Source: a bacterium
Lineage (GTDB): Bacteria > Latescibacterota > UBA2968 > UBA8231
Assembly (NCBI GenBank): GCA_027593305.1
Contig: JAQCJA010000053.1
Span: forward strand, 1-15,336
DNA: 15,336 nucleotides
Direction: 5' to 3'
Each line of letters begins with the position of its first letter. Position 1 is the stretch's first letter. This document shows, piece by piece, positions 14,428 to 15,336 of the stretch. Position numbers and translations under genes: made by a program. Below the pieces are notes generated by a model. That model searched no databases. It saw only the letters and a list, made by a program, of their open reading frames with translations, and had not been told where the DNA came from.

Positions 14428-15161
14428 GCATCAAGATGGGGAGGGTGGGCGCCTCAGGACTGGCGTGTCTGTTGCTGATCGCAGCCTGCGGCGAGAACGA
14501 AAAAGAGGAAGATCCGGCACGACAACGGCTGCGCACCGAGGTGTTGACGGTGCGCGATGCTCTGCGCACTCAACCTGACTCGCCCATCCTGTACTACCAG
14601 TTGGGGCAGATCTACCGCAAGTACGGTGTTGCCGACAGTGCCCGGATCGCGCTGGAGCGCTGCATCGATGTGCACCCGGCCTTTCCACAGGCCCATCAAC
14701 AACTGGCACAGGTCTACTTTGAGGCAGGCGACCTGCAGCGCTCGGAGAAGGCCTGGGCGACCACGGCGCGGCTTGTGCCGGACAACATAGAGGCATGGAA
14801 CAATCTGGGCTATATCCGGCGCCAGTTGGGCAACCTGTCCGGCGCCGAGCAGGCCTACAAGGCAGCTCTGGGAATCGACTCGATGTTCTCTGAGACCTTG
14901 AGCAATCTCGGTCAGGTCTATCGTGAACAGACGAGGTGGGATTTGGCGGTGGAGCACTTTCACAAGGCGATGGCTGCGGATCCCACCTTTCGTGGTGCCT
15001 ACATCAATCTGGCGCGTCTGTACCAGGACCGCGGGGACGAATCAGCCGAACGGCAGTTGCTGAACGAAATCCAGGAGCGCTTCGGCCGGACCTCTCGCGA
15101 GGGGCGCTACGCCTCGGTCCGACTCGAGGAACTGGCGTCCGCGACCGCGGCAGGCGGCTGA
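14424..15161 (+). CDS. TPR-repeat lipoprotein
   Basis: This 245-aa protein has a lipoprotein signal: a basic start (MSIKMGRVG), a hydrophobic run (LACLLLIAA) and a clear lipobox L-I-A-A-C22 followed by a charged linker (GENEKEEDPARQ). About four to five TPR units follow from residue 45 to 210: SPILYYQLGQIYRKYG, AFPQAHQQLAQVYFEAGDL, NIEAWNNLGYIRRQLGNLSG, FSETLSNLGQVYREQTRWD and FRGAYINLARLYQDRGDE. It should be a membrane-anchored periplasmic scaffold. Proteins of this kind assist outer-membrane assembly and envelope complexes (PilW/NlpI type is the general comparison, not an assignment). It starts at TTG, ends the rightward operon, and its 3' end overlaps the convergent phosphatidyltransferase gene by 55 bp. 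Confidence 0.88.
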   Translation: MSIKMGRVGASGLACLLLIAACGENEKEEDPARQRLRTEVLTVRDALRTQPDSPILYYQLGQIYRKYGVADSARIALERCIDVHPAFPQAHQQLAQVYFEAGDLQRSEKAWATTARLVPDNIEAWNNLGYIRRQLGNLSGAEQAYKAALGIDSMFSETLSNLGQVYREQTRWDLAVEHFHKAMAADPTFRGAYINLARLYQDRGDESAERQLLNEIQERFGRTSREGRYASVRLEELASATAAGG

Positions 15162-15336
15162 TTGAGCTGACGCAGGGTGTAGCGCAACCGGCGGGCATAA
15201 TCACTGCCTGAGCCGATGATCAGCAAGGCCGTCAGCACGTGGGCCAGACGCAACCATGTCGCTTCGATATTGAGCACGTGAGCCAGAATCGTCAGCGCCA
15301 TCGCCCACGTCGCGATCTTGCCGAACAAACTGGCAG
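15107..15336 (-). CDS. CDP-alcohol phosphatidyltransferase, C-terminal part only
   Basis: Reading leftward from the window edge to a TAG at 15109-15107, 76 codons are seen; the 5' part, which would hold the catalytic D-G-x2-A-R-x8-G-x3-D-x3-D motif, is outside. The visible part has ASLFGKIATW, two hydrophobic helices (MALTILAHVL and LAHVLTALLIIGSGSDYARRL), and a polar Ser/Ala-rich tail. The pattern GK-x-x-T near one helix and SG-x-DY after the last helix is typical of the PgsA-like membrane enzymes of phospholipid synthesis. Assignment rests on the C-terminus alone, so which alcohol is used is unknown. Confidence 0.7.
   Translation of the reverse strand, partial: ASLFGKIATWAMALTILAHVLNIEATWLRLAHVLTALLIIGSGSDYARRLRYTLRQLNQPPAAVADASSSSRTEA

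Overview
The window looks like a GC-rich chromosomal segment of an uncultured diderm (Gram-negative) bacterium. Diderm: there are two predicted lipoproteins and an outer-membrane beta-barrel protein. A lineage of the FCB type (Latescibacterota or Gemmatimonadota-like) is my guess, based on the peptidase/propeller/barrel fusion and the DegT and SDR content; nothing here proves it. GTG and TTG starts are frequent. I see no phage, transposase, integrase or CRISPR.

Layout. (1) 1-844: a leftward TPR gene running off the window and a rightward tRNA-Lys(CUU), each with a near-consensus sigma-70 promoter facing away from the other. The tRNA trailer carries 11-bp and 14-bp tandem repeats before a rho-independent terminator. 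(2) 1046-3649: a soluble hybrid histidine kinase (REC-coiled coil-GAF-like-PAS-HisKA-HATPase-REC), whose stop codon lies in the first copy of a 5 x 14-bp tandem repeat. (3) 3723-3986: a small leftward hypothetical gene. (4) 8045-4187, leftward: a tight four-gene operon of a WecA/MraY-type glycosyl-1-phosphate transferase, a uronate-dehydrogenase-like SDR, a P-loop small-molecule kinase and a CNT nucleoside transporter. (5) 8128-10139, rightward and divergent from (4): a DegT-type PLP aminotransferase and a second SDR with a 4-nt overlap. (6) 10243-15161, rightward: a secreted fusion of zinc peptidase, TolB-like propeller and Omp85-like barrel, then a small ORF with a strong ribosome binding site, an unknown lipoprotein and a TPR lipoprotein. 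(7) 15336-15107, leftward: the C-terminus of a CDP-alcohol phosphatidyltransferase, overlapping the end of the TPR lipoprotein gene by 55 bp.

How they may work together. Regions 4 and 5 share a 82-bp intergenic region and combine a lipid-carrier sugar-phosphate transferase, a sugar aminotransferase and two sugar-type SDRs, which fits surface glycan synthesis or sugar-acid metabolism. The kinase and the nucleoside transporter appear translationally coupled, suggesting uptake followed by phosphorylation. Region 6 looks like an outer-membrane or periplasmic module. The least conventional items are the compact tandem repeats placed at transcript 3' ends, the small ORF at 13665-13793, and terminator-like hairpins that do not match the annotated genes.
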